From the NCBI GenBank assembly GCA_958295665.1, contig OY282560.1, forward strand, positions 310,291,236 to 310,355,235: 64,000 nt of DNA. The letters are read 5' to 3'. Source of the stretch: Tipula vernalis. Its lineage: Eukaryota > Arthropoda > Insecta > Diptera > Tipulidae. The notes beneath the pieces were generated by a model, which had not been told where the DNA came from, did no database searches, and saw only the letters and a list, made by a program, of their open reading frames with translations. The stretch's first letter is position 1, and each line of letters begins with the position of its first letter. This document shows, piece by piece, positions 35,046 to 46,786 of the stretch. The translations under genes and the position numbers were made by a program.

Positions 35046-35690
35046 AGAATCTATTAATATTAAAAACTTCCACCTACTTGTACCTACCCAGTACAGTTTT
35101 GCATAATCAAAATCTGTTCCAGCCGCCCCAGAAATATGGGAACTATTACATTTAAATCTCAGTTAGGCTTAAGTAGGCTTAGGTCATATTAGTCGAGCAA
35201 GATCGCCAGTTTCGCTATAAACTATTGAGAGAACTATGGTTTTCGTTTAGAGCGTATTCTTTTTCAACTACAGCGAAAGGAAAATTATTCTTTCATTTGA
35301 TGATCGTACATGGAAAAATGTACAGGGTGGGTTAAAAAACATTTCAATTATTTTTGGAATTTAAATATCTTTTGAACCGCCAGGTTTATGGTTATTCAAT
35401 TCCCTAAAATAAATATAATTTTGCCCTAATCTTATCTACCTACAATTAGAATATATAACTTCTGAACCACTAAAGCCAGGAGCGTAAAACAATATCTAGA
35501 AATAAGCTTTTTCAATCTTTTCCAGAAAATGGTACACTGCTTTTCCCTAGACCTAACCAGCTTTTTTATGTGACACACTACCTAGACATAGTTTCTACAT
35601 AAGTACATGCAGCTTACTTCTGGAATTTTTATTTTCGCTAACAGGAAGCCAAATTAATATGATAAAAGAATTCATGCCAATTATTTTCGA
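35046..35690. other. Spacer between LINE end and Penelope-like remnant
   Basis: No recognisable coding block. Confidence 0.4.
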
Positions 35691-35699
35691 CGTGTTCGT

Positions 35700-36480
35700 T
35701 CAGTTAAGAAACGATCACATTTTGTCTTGTTACGCCAAAATTTTAAAAAGTAGAATAACTAAATTAAATTTAAATCAAGTTTACATTGGAGATCAAATCA
35801 GATAAAACAATAAATTTCTTAAACTTAACCATCAACAATATAAACCAACAAAGCTTCAGGATACATAGAAAATGCACTAAAACTGACCAAATAATTCGTA
35901 GTTCGTCTCAACACCCTTATCAACACAAAATTGCCCCTTATCGCCATGTGCCCAACAGATTAAACAATATCCCGATGAAAGTTGCCGATTTTAAAGATGA
36001 ATTATACACAACTAAACAAATAAGTGAAGATAATTCATCACCCGACAACATCAACACAAAAATCCTAAGTAAAATTCATCTAACCGATCTCACAACATTA
36101 AAAGTTGACGAAAGCGATAAAAAATATTGGGGGTACGGTTGAGTACAATAATACAACACATAATGTTATGAAAAAAAATTCTGCAAAAGGACGGATACAC
36201 GGCCGCATATAAAGCTAGCAACAAAATACAACAAAAACTAAAAACCAATAAGACCATAGAAAATCAAAAATTTTATTTAGGTCAAACTAGAAGATCGTTT
36301 GAAATTCGTTTGCATTCCAACGAAGTTATGAACACACAAACAAAAACCGAACTGAAATTCTTAAAAAATATGTATGTACATGTTTATACAAATAGCATTC
36401 ATTCAGGCGATATTTTGTGCATCAACTGTTGCAAATAAATCCCAAAAAACTTGAACTTGAAATCAGAAGTGTCAAACTTT
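35700..36480 (+). pseudogene. Penelope-like element: end of reverse transcriptase with GIY-YIG remnant
   Basis: 35786-36142 reads KTINFLNLTINNINQQSFRI, then SSSQHPYQHKIAPYRHVPNR and LNNIPM, the C-terminal part of Penelope-type reverse transcriptases (FLDLTI ... HPxxHKxAxYxxxxxRL). After frameshifts, KDGYTAAYKASNKIQQKLKT and then FYLGQTRRSFEIRLH match the linker and the YIG half of a GIY-YIG endonuclease; the GIY half is missing. The 5' two thirds of the element are absent. Confidence 0.8.
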
Positions 36481-36516
36481 GTATTAACGCTACTAGCTGT
36501 GTCCACCTAGTACGCT

Positions 36517-37393
36517 AAATGTCACATGGTCGATCCTAAGAGTCGGTGCCAATTCCAATTTAAACACTCGAGCACTTAAATCTGGACGGTGTGATGTGGT
36601 TTCCCTTATTGGAGGTTCTTAACAATTTCGGGCCATTTCAGATTTGCCGTAACGGTAACGAAAAAAACAATGGAGCCGAATTTTCCAAAGATTGACATTA
36701 CATCATTTCATCTTTCTGTCATGTGGTGAACGATCGAAAGACGATGGCAGAATCACTGGAAGACCGGCCTGAACTTAGAAACTTGCACTTTGATTAGCCA
36801 CATGATCTACAAAGTCCTTTGAATAATTCTGTTCGCAACGGTTTCTGACGAAAATGAATGAAATTCAAATTGTTTTCCTCAACTTGTAAATATGAATCTA
36901 CTATCCATTGCTGAGTAAGACATGCCGGTCGTCTAATGATTGGGTTAAAGGAATTTCTAATGGCCAGTTGAAAAGCTTTATACTGCAGCATGCTAATATT
37001 TTGCCGGATCAGTCGTACATCTTCCTTTAGTTATCCCCCCGCCAATTTGGTTGCCATCCCGGTTCTCCGTATGGATAATTATTTTCATATGGACATAAAA
37101 ATTGAATACATATACCATATATGGATCCCTATTAAGGCTCAAAATGTTAATATGAATGAATTGCTGGGGGGAATTTTCATCTTTATTATTCGGATAAATT
37201 TTAATGTCAGCATCATTGTGAGTTGAGTGCTACAACGTCTTTGATCTGAGAGTCATGTCCCATTTTATATTCAAGGCCTATACAATAGAGAGACCAGAAA
37301 CTATAATCGAATGTCAATCTTTTGATTTTTGTTGAACAGATTTCGTTGCTGAAATTTGAATTTTTGACCGCTAGGATCGACCATGTGACATTT
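36517..37393. repeat. Segment bounded by an exact 22-bp inverted repeat
   Basis: 36517-36538 (AAATGTCACATGGTCGAT...) equals the reverse complement of 37372-37393. The inside (36590-37070) has no recognised protein. The right copy lies at the junction of two tandem units (37251-37490). It may mark a small inverted-repeat element, but no target duplication was defined. Confidence 0.5.
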
Positions 37394-37490
37394 TGCATAC
37401 AAAGCCTATAGAACAGAGATCGCAGAAACCATATTCGAATGTCAATGTTTTGATTTTTGTTGAACTGTTTTCGACGTTGAAATCTCGAGC
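37251..37490 (+). repeat. Tandem duplication, about 131-bp unit, two copies
   Basis: Both copies carry CCTATACAATAGAGA/CCTATAGAACAGAGA, then CGAATGTCAAT and TTTTGATTTTTGTTGAAC in the same order (about 37280-37340 and 37405-37465). Confidence 0.65.
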
Positions 37491-39247
37491 AACTGAGTGT
37501 ATGTAATATGTACGAACGGGCCTGTTATTTAGTCAATGTGAGTAATAAAACCTGCCTAAATGGAACATTTTAAGTTATGTTAAATATTGGATGTCTCCTA
37601 AACGATGATAATTTGAATTTTTTTTTTCGAAAATGTTATTTAGGCGCGAATAAGTTACCACAACTTTCATAAGTTATATACGTATATAGAAAGCGATAAT
37701 TTAGGATTTTATTTTGGAAAGTATTTCACAGGCATAAACACGGATTTTCCTAATATAGCGTAGGGGTTTGGGTGCCCGAAAACAAAATCCTTGCCTATCA
37801 CACACATCTTTGATGTATCGGCAAGCGCCATTCTCTTTTAGAAGCACCACACAAAATCTAAAGTTCTTTGAAGGGGAAAGAAGAAGGAAACATTCAGTGT
37901 AAACAAAGAATGAAGCAAATAAATAGTGTTTTGGAATAGGGAAATTTTTTCATAGAAATAACCAAAAAATCATCGATTGTTACTCACACCTCAAATCTAA
38001 ACGATTGTTTATTCTACGATTTACGCAAATCATTATTAACTGGCGCCGTTATTCGGTGTGGAAAATTCCTTTTGTATGACCTCTTAACAAAAGATTTGAT
38101 AGTATATAGAAAAAACCACGCATATACAAAGAAATTCGTCAGTATAAGCGACACTATCTAATTCCAAAGTGACATTTTTATCACCCTAGTACAGAATGTT
38201 TAGAGAATCAATCAACTAATCGTACGTACTTCGAATGTATTTGCTTATATCAGTTTTGCTGCATCGTCAATAAATCACTTGTCGTATTCGTTTACTCAAA
38301 CTCGCACGCACACAGTGTGGGTGGAGGTACGCCATATTCTTAGTATACGGATAAGTAAATAATGCCCATTTCATAAAATCTTATAAGTTCTTTACAATTT
38401 TCCTACATTTAATCGACAAAACGTTATTATTGTCTCATCAAATATTTACTCCGTTCTTCAGTTTTTTTTTTTTTTTTGTGTATATTCAATAAAGAAATTT
38501 TCCTTCATAAACCATCTTATTTTCGTTTTAAGAAAATTACATTTTATCTTGCTTATGTATGTTATTGTTGTTCGGTGTTGCACGTCTCTATATGTAAACA
38601 ATTCAGCGTTATCATTGTTATTGTACATTGTTTTGATTTAAATAGGTTTTATTTACTAATGGAATTTAATCGGTTAAATATGGGTCCCTACAGGGAATGA
38701 GAATGATGCTCTCTATATTGTCTGATATTTGTTATTTTTATGTTCCACTACCACTATTAGCAAATCATGCATATCGCTCTTTATAGTGCTCTTATAATTA
38801 TGGCATTAGTGATATATGTACGTTCTTAAAATAAATAAAGAATATCGCTTAATTGTTGAAGGACACAATTCAATGAGGTCAGGGTATTTCATTAGGCTGC
38901 TTCTTAATGTTTCCTGTTGAATTTTCTTTTACAAATCCAACATAATTTGTTTAAATGTCTTTGAATTGTCTTGACTGGTTTATTTTAATACGAAAAAAAT
39001 CGTCTAACTTGATTAAATATTACTTTATGTAAAAATTTCGAAATTTGCAATTTGCCTAAATCAAACCTGCGTATAATTTCTTGCGTATAAATTCTTAGTC
39101 TTTTTCCATAATGAATGTAATTTCAAATTTATCTAAAGAGCAAATATTGGGTTGAGGAAAATTACTGAGAGATTTTCATCGGTGTAGAACTTCTGTGGCT
39201 TATCGGCAAAAAACTTGACCAAATGATTTTCACTCCTTCGTCCTTTT
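37491..39247. other. AT-rich spacer before Gypsy element
   Basis: No coding block recognised. A 5' LTR for the following Gypsy element should lie here or be lost; I could not match any stretch to 43970-44100. Confidence 0.4.
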
Positions 39248-39340
39248 TTGAAGCCAACTATAGTCTATCAAACGGCCAAGCTTTCCCAATTTTTGCCGGG
39301 TCGTCAAAGATGTATGTGGTCTGACGTTTGTTGTATAAAT

Positions 39341-40061
39341 ATGGCTTTGATCGGGTTATTAGAAAATGTTGATAAGACGAGAATAGATTTCGAGTCTTAT
39401 CTAGAACGATTTGAACAGTTAGCAATCGTAAATAAAGTTAAAACCGAAATAAAACTGCCGCTATTTATAACATTGATTGGTTGTGAAACATATGAAGTGT
39501 TAAAAAAATTGTGTATTCGAAATACTCCTCACGAAAAGACTTTTGATGAAGTGATAAGCATATTAAACGACCATTACAACCCAAAAAAAGCAGTTATATT
39601 CGGGCGTTTTCAATTCCATAAACGGGACCAAGCCACGGACGAAAATATTTCCATTTATGTGGTAGAATTAAAAGAACGGTTATCAAGGTTGTGTAACTTT
39701 GGAACGCGCTACGCGATCGATTAATTTGTGGTTTGAAAATGGAATCTATACAAAAAAAAATTATTAGCGGAAGGAGGTGAATTATTATTTGCTGACGCTT
39801 ATCAAAAAGCATTGACTTTTGAGAGCGCATCGGTAGAAGCCAAACCCATGTATAATGCGTATAACGCGCCATCGAAAAGTGAGAATCACAATTCTTGTAA
39901 TAAGTGCGGTTTGTTTCATAAGGAAAATTCGTGTCCTGCAAGATTTTGGCGATGTTTTAAATGCCATAGAACAGCACACGGTAAAAAGTTTTGTAGAACA
40001 CAAAATAAATCGGTATCAATGTCGCGTCAGCTGTTAAAAGTGATCCGCATACAGTTGACGT
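39341..40061 (+). pseudogene. Gypsy 1 gag with CCHC-like region
   Basis: ATG 39341 opens a Gypsy-type gag (MALIGLLENVDKTRIDFESY, VVELKERLSRLCNFGT). A frameshift near 39720 is followed by ICGLKMESIQKKLLAEGGEL and then a cysteine-rich knuckle region CNKCGLFHKENSC and CFKCHRTAHGKKFC (39896-39990). This is the RNA-packaging protein. At least two frameshifts break it. Confidence 0.75.
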
Positions 40062-40320
40062 AGAAATTAATTCGGTTTCAATAAAATTGGAAATAGATAC
40101 AGGTACTTGTGGAACGGTGATGGAGTTATCAGATCGAAAAATTATCGTTTAAATCTTGTAGTTATTAGGTCAGCCAAGAAGTTTACTACTTTGATGGGAA
40201 GGAATTGATGGCGTTTCTTTGGAGGTGAAAGAATTCGGAGTGAAAAATTCTTTTTCGTTGGAGAGTGATTTTACGGATGAATTAAAACTTAGTTATCCTG
40301 TCGTGTTTTTTAAATAATGT
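40056..40320 (+). pseudogene. Gypsy 1 aspartic protease remnant
   Basis: VDVEINSVSIKLEIDTGTCG contains the retroviral-type protease motif DTG. The rest is short and broken before the reverse transcriptase. Confidence 0.55.
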
Positions 40321-40327
40321 TTCCCCA

Positions 40328-41089
40328 ATGTTGATGTTCAAAGCAACAATAGTGTTAAAGGAAGGTGCAAAACCCATATTTTGCAAACCTTATTCCATGC
40401 CTTTTGCAAAACATTCGAAGGTGGAGGAATGGAGTCTTGGTTCCGGTAAAACGCAGTTATTGGCCAGTCCAATTATTGAAGTTCCGAAGAAAGGCAAGGG
40501 AATCAGGATATGTGTCGACTTTAAGGTCAGTGTGAATAGATGGGTGGATTTCGAGCGTTATCCCTTACCAAACATTGAAGATGCCTTAGAGAGTTTATCA
40601 GGATGTAGCGTTTTTACTACATTAGACTTGACTGGGGCATATCAGCAGGTTGAGGTGGCTGAAAATACAAAAAATTTGTTTACCATTAATACGCACTGGG
40701 GCTTATATAGGTACAACAGGCTCACATATGGAATTTCCGTCGCACCAACAATTTTTCAGAGTATAATGGCCGAAGTTCTTTGGGGAGTACCAAATACAGC
40801 TTGTTACATCGATGATATCATTATAGCTGGGAAGAATCTGATGGAATGTAAAAATAATGTGGAGGAAGTGTTCCGACGTCTAGCTAAATACAACATTCAT
40901 GTGAATGAAAATAAATGTTTCTTTCTCGTACAGGAAGTAGAATATCTTGGTCATAATATCTGTGGTGAAGGAATATTACCAAGTCCACGTAAGGTCGCTG
41001 CAATTAGGAATGCTGCAATGATGGCCACCGAGCTAGTGCATTTATACATGTTGATAGAAAATGATACGGAATTTATTTGGACGAAAGAT
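40328..41089 (+). pseudogene. Gypsy 1 reverse transcriptase
   Basis: Open for about 250 codons with the expected blocks: ASPIIEVPKKGKGIRICVDF, TLDLTGAYQQVEV, RLTYGISVAPTIFQ, the catalytic YIDDIII and VEYLGHNI. It is cut after WTKD by the solo LTR. Past the insertion the frame continues in RNase H (42604), so the open frame running on to 41239 is not genuine. Confidence 0.85.
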
Positions 41090-42599
41090 TGTTGGAAAAA
41101 TTCCCGGTGGTTTTTTTTTCCAACAAGTGGATATCAAGTAAGTATTTTTTGGAAAGCGAAGAAAAAAAAGAAGGAAGACAGTCGAGTCAGAACGAGGAAA
41201 AATAAAAGGTGTGTGTCAAAAAAAGTGAAAAAGGGCTAGATAAAATAGTTCCCGAATACCGGAGAATAGTCCAATAATAACGAACAATAGGGCCAAGAAC
41301 CTTAAGCTAAACCTCAGACCAACCAAATAAAAAAAATAAGGCCATTACGGTACAAGAACCGTATGTTAAATAAAAGACAATAGTCCAGTTTATTGGGGTC
41401 CAAGACCCGCCTAACAGGATAAGGCAAAAACAAAACAAAAAAAAAATGTTTGTCGTGATGCTCGGGTAATAGCTACCTTGTTAACCAGGGAGCTACCCGT
41501 CGACCCGGAAAACGTCGTCTCGACACGACAAGGAGGGAAAGAAAGACATTGGGAGATACCCTCATTATATAACCTAGAGGGTGGGTTAGCGGTTACCAAA
41601 GGCCTGACGAAGCACGTCAACAAGGACGTCCATCCGGGCGGGAATGTGAGCGGACATAAAGGACCGCTGGAGCGGGGCATGGCCTGTGTGTTGTCCGCGG
41701 AATTGACTGAAGGTTGAGAGTGTGTCCCTGCAACAAAAAAAAAAAAAATATCATTTATTGAACCATCGTTGTAAGGGAACCCCAACAACAAACAAAACTC
41801 CAGCAACCCCCTTAAGGGGATATTTAAATCATAATATTTTTTTTTGTCTATACAGGTGCCGGTATCCAACAAAACGCTTTAGAGAGGATCCGGAACCAAT
41901 AAGTTTGCACAGCATTTTTTTTGTTGGGGTTTTCCAGGTCCTTGTTATTATTATTTATATTTCTGTGTCTGTTCTGTGAATGTTTAACCTAAAAATGGTG
42001 TTGAAAGTTAATTAAGAAATTTTATTTGCCGAGGGATGAGCTGAGGAAGGAGGTATGGTCTACTGTTTTGTGATACGTATGGAGCGGAGCGGAGGTAGCA
42101 GAACAGACAATTTCGCCATGGGGCGTTCGACATGATTCCCTGGCCTCCCATTCCGATAGTATCGTTAAATTTATATTGTGTTTTTTTTTTCTAGTCTTTT
42201 TCTCGCTTCGTCCTCGTGGTTACTGCCAACAAGTGTCTATTATAATTTGTTGCCCGGCTACATCAGGAAGGGGTGCTTCAGCGGATTCCGGCACTAGCGT
42301 CGCTTCATTCCAATTCCGTTTTCTTCCGGTGAGGTCCCCCGTTGTTGGCGGGAAATTTATTATTAAATTTATTTTCCTGCCAATACATGGGCGGTACACT
42401 CTTTGTCCTTCTCTAGTCCTTGCCATCTATGCGGTCAAATTTATCACGAATTTATGTCCGGAAAGCCCATGCGCCACCCTGAGCTTAGCCCGCCAGTGAT
42501 ACCGCACCGAACCTCTAAATTCGTATTCTGATGACGGAATCATAGTCCCTTATCCTCGGAGGATAAGTCGATACCTTGACAAAATTAATTTTCGTTACA
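41090..42599. mobile_element. Solo LTR (1510 bp) inserted in Gypsy 1
   Basis: Begins TGTTGGAAAAATTCCCGG and ends TTTTCGTTACA, the TG...CA ends of an LTR. It is flanked by the 4-bp duplication AGAT (41086-41089, 42600-42603). Removing it together with one AGAT restores the Gypsy reading frame across the junction, which fixes the borders to the base. GC content is higher than the surroundings and there is no coding block. Being single, it is a product of LTR-LTR recombination or a very short element. Its family is not identified; 1.5 kb is long for an LTR. Confidence 0.8.
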
Positions 42600-42603
42600 A
42601 GAT

Positions 42604-42921
42604 TGCGATGTGGCATTCAACCGTAGTAAAGATTTGCTATCAGGTGATAGTTTTTTTGGAGTCGGAGCTATACTGAGCCAAATGGAAAATGGGTTGGAGA
42701 AACCAGTAATGTTTGTATCTGCAAGTCTGTCGAAAGCTGAAAAAATTTCTCACAGCTGGATAAGGAAGCCTTCACAAATTTTTATACAATCGTTCGTTTA
42801 TTTTACTTACAGATCACCAACCCCTGATAGCTATATTCGTTCCGAAGACGGAAGAAAGGCATTCCGGTTACTGTTGCACATCAAAGATGGGCCATCATAC
42901 TATCCGGATATAACTATATCA
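42604..42921 (+). pseudogene. Gypsy 1 RNase H
   Basis: FFGVGAILSQMENGLEKPVM and FVSASLSKAEK match the RNase H of Gypsy elements. The preceding catalytic DAS is lost by a small deletion (SGDSFFG) and the second half is degenerate. Confidence 0.75.
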
Positions 42922-43149
42922 TAAAGTACAAGAAATGAAAAGATCATACTGTACCAGACGCGTTATCGAGGCTTCCAGAGGAAGCAGAAGGCAGTGGAGA
43001 GATATTCGTAAAAAACACAACTGGACGGAATTTTGACAAAGGTTTATTCAAATGTGCAAAATGGTCGGCCAGATTCCACCCGTAATCCGAATTTAGCCCC
43101 GTTTTTCGTCAGTTAGGCGGAACTTTCCACAGAAAGCAGATATTCAGTT

Positions 43150-43960
43150 TGGGGGAGACGAATGGTAATGCCTACCTCAATGCATATAAAGGTTCTTAAA
43201 TTGCTACATCAAGACCATCCTGGCGTCGTCAGAATGAAATTGCTAGCACGATCAATATGTTGGTGGCCTAAAATCGATTACGAAATAGAGAGAAGAGTGC
43301 AAGACTGTCAAGAGTGTCAACGGTTACAGAATCGGAAAAAAACCTAATTTGATGGGAATGATGCTGGTTGACCGAAATCGAATATTCCGTGATATCGAAC
43401 GGCATGCTCATTAATCTGCCGGTTGAAACAATCATTTTGTGTCATTGGATTTCCTCATGAATTGGTTACTGACAACGGACCACCATTCAGTTCAAATACA
43501 TTCAAAAAATTTTGTCTTTCTAATGGGATCTCACCATTAAAAAGCGCACCTTATATACCACAAGCTAACGATGTTGTTGAACGGGCAGTACAGACAGTCA
43601 AGAACGGGTTAGCCAAAAACATGAATGAGAATAGAAGATAACGTATACGTTCGACTAAATGAAAGTCCGCGGGGTGAAAAGCCGTTTGGGGTGAAAGTTT
43701 TTTGTACAATTTGGCAATTAAACTAAGATATCACACCAATATCAGAAACGGTCACCTCGAAACAACCCCATTACCCAGTTCAGAGGCAGGAAAACCTTCC
43801 ATTAGCGGATTCGAATCAACATATGAGGCGCGAAAGCAATCCCATTCCTATGGGGCGCGAAAGCAATCAAATTGCTGCCACGGAGAATTCAGAGGAAGAA
43901 CACACATCAACTTCCACAGCAGGCAATCTGCGAAGATCGGCTCTGAAGGGAGTTACTAAG
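43150..43960 (+). pseudogene. Gypsy 1 integrase and C-terminal tail
   Basis: The zinc-binding HHCC region is complete (KLLHQDHPGVVRMKLLARSI, CWWPKIDYEIERRVQDCQEC). The catalytic core begins only at its second aspartate (HELVTDNGPPFSSNTFK) and has the glutamate in VVERAVQTVKNG. The segment with the first catalytic aspartate is deleted around 43350-43420. The tail (NVYVRLNESPRGEKPFGVKV) follows after another deletion. Confidence 0.8.
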
Positions 43961-43975
43961 AAGGGAGAAATTATT

Positions 43976-45465
43976 ATGTATCTCACTGTATCTGTCAACA
44001 TACAATTATATTCAATGTTAAAATAAGTTTATAAACTCACAGTAATAAGTCTCCCGTTATTTAGCTTTAAATATTGTATATTTCATAATTATATGGGTTG
44101 GTATTATTTTAGAATTCAACCTGAGAAGTGTCGAGATATCTAAAACATCCGAGTTACACACAAAATTAGCGAAGTTCTACTTTATGAGACAAAGCAAGTA
44201 CTCGTTTTAAAGTTTCATTGGTACAAGAATAAAAATTTTACAATAAAGCAAATACGGCAAGCAACTTCCTCAATCCAAATGAACCTGACCTACGGTACTG
44301 TATTATAAGTTAATAAGTTGAAAAACTCATTATTTCAAATTTAGTCACACAAACGAATACAATTTGCCGTAGAATGAGTTTGTCCCAACAGATTTTTTTT
44401 TTGTGACACAAAAGATACTGCGTCATCAAATTGCGGACACATTTTTGTACAGAATAAAAACGGATGACGTTCATAATTAAATTAATATTTTAAGCAACTA
44501 ACCAAAAACAATGGATGTGTAAAATTTACGACAAAACTCCACCTCATACAAAATTAATAATTTTCGGTTTCGAGTGGGTGGTCTTAGATTGCATAATTTA
44601 AAATGTTATTTCATGCGACAAATAATTCACATCATAATACCCATTATCCACTTTACACATTTTAACACCTTGAACGCGTTTAACGAACTCACATTCTTCT
44701 GTATGAATTTCGAAAGGATTAATTCTTATAACGCACATAAAATGTACACTAAAACTACCTTATAAATCTTGTACTTTGTTATGACTGCACATCACAATAA
44801 TAATAATAAATTTACTTGTTAACGACAAAATTGTACACTTACATGTGTTTACTGTACACATGTGTAATAAAATTAAGAGCTTTCATGCAATTTATCGATG
44901 AAATTATTAAAACAAAAAAAACTTTTCGTTGAATGTCATTGATGGGCAAAATTAGGTCATTCGAACAATTTTCTTCTGTTTTTTTTTTTTTTTGCTTAAT
45001 GACTTCATAAAAAATGCTTATCTTTTCGGCAATTTTACGTATACAAACAATTTACGTCATTAGTGAAATTATTTAAAATAAATTTTTGTTTTCGTTTTCA
45101 ATAAAACTAATTAAATTTTAATTTATATAAATATTAATTTTGATTATTTATGTAAATTTTTTCGGTGAAATATTGTGAAACGTGCTTTTTGAGTCCGCAG
45201 AGAGTAGTTAGGTTTAATGTTTTGGTTGAACAAAAATTGATTATGCAAGTGTAGTTACAGAAATATCTGTGAAATTTGATGTAAATATTTATTGTAGAGT
45301 AAACTGTGGTGTGACTACACGAAATGTATATTTATGTAATTTTATCTCGATACATAATGTATTGGTTCAGCGATATTTAACCGGTTGGCCACCAATTTTT
45401 ATTATGTGGTCCGCGAATAAAACCAAGATTTTATTAAACATCTAGTCTAAAAATATAAGGAGCTG
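43976..45465. other. AT-rich spacer, no gene seen
   Basis: No coding or repeat unit recognised. Confidence 0.4.
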
Positions 45466-45469
45466 AAAC

Positions 45470-46240
45470 CTCACAAAATAATCAGAACTTCGGTCCTGAA
45501 AATTAACTCAACTCCCGAATCTATCCTTAACTGAACCTCTTAACTCAATCATCAGCTCAACCTCCACCTTCAACACAGTCAACGCAATCCTAAACCTAAC
45601 GCAACTTCAAATTAACTTAGCTCGAACCAAATTTCAACCATCTATTCAACTCTATACTCGACGGCCAACTCAATCCCGAAATCAACTCGATTGGAAAGCT
45701 AAAAGGTTGAATGAACCCCTATTATGCCTATACCTTTACTCCACTCTAAATTAATCCCAAGCCGAACTGTCACTCAAATCCAAATCAACTCAAACCCTGT
45801 TCAACTCTAACTCGACGCCAACTCAACAATCAATATAACCCTAAACTCAACTAAAACTCAACCCCAACTCAACCTTCAACTCAAAACGTAAATCAATACG
45901 GTTTGAAAACTCGTGCGTACATCAACCCAATTTAATCTAATCTCGAACCCCAAAGTTCTACTCCTACTCAACACCCTACTCGATAACAACTCAATTCTGA
46001 AATCAATAGGATCCAAAAAACTACATTTGCACATGAGCTCAACTCAGAACAACTCAGGCTAACTTCCAACTCAACCCTCAACACAACCCCAAATAAATTT
46101 CCAATTTAACCGTTCACTTAATTCAACTAAACTCCAACGCAACCGCAACTCAGCAGAAGCTCAACCCCAACTCAATGTTAAGTCGACCTGTAAATGGAAT
46201 CCAACTCAACCGCAAATTCAAGGCTCAACTCAATCCACAA
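45470..46240. repeat. Degenerate CAACTCAACCC satellite
   Basis: Nearly 800 bp of words like CAACTCAACCCCAACTCAA with no fixed period. It is the reverse complement of the GAGTTG-rich tract at 13570-13850. Confidence 0.65.
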
Positions 46241-46786
46241 ACCATACACGGTCTTGTAACGGGTAAAGAAAAAAACCTAGTCCAGTTGGAACAATATATG
46301 TCCAGATTTTATTACAATTTAGCAAGGATAATCAATTAGTATAAATTAGTAATTACAATACCCTAATCTAGATGACACCACAATACCAGTATAAACTAGG
46401 CTATTGTATTGATTTCAGAAATTAAAAGTGCAACATTTTAAATTAGGAAAAATTTAAAAATTGTGCGACTAAGTTTTAATGAAGTTTCATGTCAAAAAGA
46501 TGTTCCTATTATTAATTATTGCACGTTAAAATATGAGGTTTTTGAATAAATTTTAGCAAACATATTGTAATGAAAGTTACTGGATAAAGAAAAGACACAA
46601 CGACATCAACAACCACAATTTACCTAAGTACTTTATTAGTATAGAATCATTGAGCGGAAGGCCGTACTCTTGCTACACTAATAAACTACTACACTGACCG
46701 GTCGCCGTCTGATTTACTTATTAGTAAAAAATCCCAGAGTGTGAAGGCGCATAGCCTAGCTATACGAACAAGCTTGTAAGTAACCC
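46241..46786. other. Spacer before Gypsy 2
   Basis: No coding block seen. It may include the leader of Gypsy 2. Confidence 0.35.

Larger units (their letters stand above)
39248..43975 (+). mobile_element. Degenerate Ty3/Gypsy retrotransposon 1
   Basis: The order gag, protease, reverse transcriptase, RNase H, integrase on the plus strand is that of Ty3/Gypsy elements, here of the kind with one pol frame common in insects. It is inactivated by frameshifts, deletions and a solo LTR inserted between reverse transcriptase and RNase H (41090-42599). A purine tract AAGAAGGGAGA at 43958-43970 could precede a 3' LTR, but no LTR pair was found. Confidence 0.85.

Noticed and set aside
41090..41239. Lys-rich extension of the Gypsy reverse transcriptase frame
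   Set aside because: It is LTR sequence read by chance; the true continuation is at 42604.
41411..42499. Several open frames of 70-150 codons on both strands
   Set aside because: All lie inside the solo LTR, overlap one another and show no domain. The higher GC content keeps frames open.
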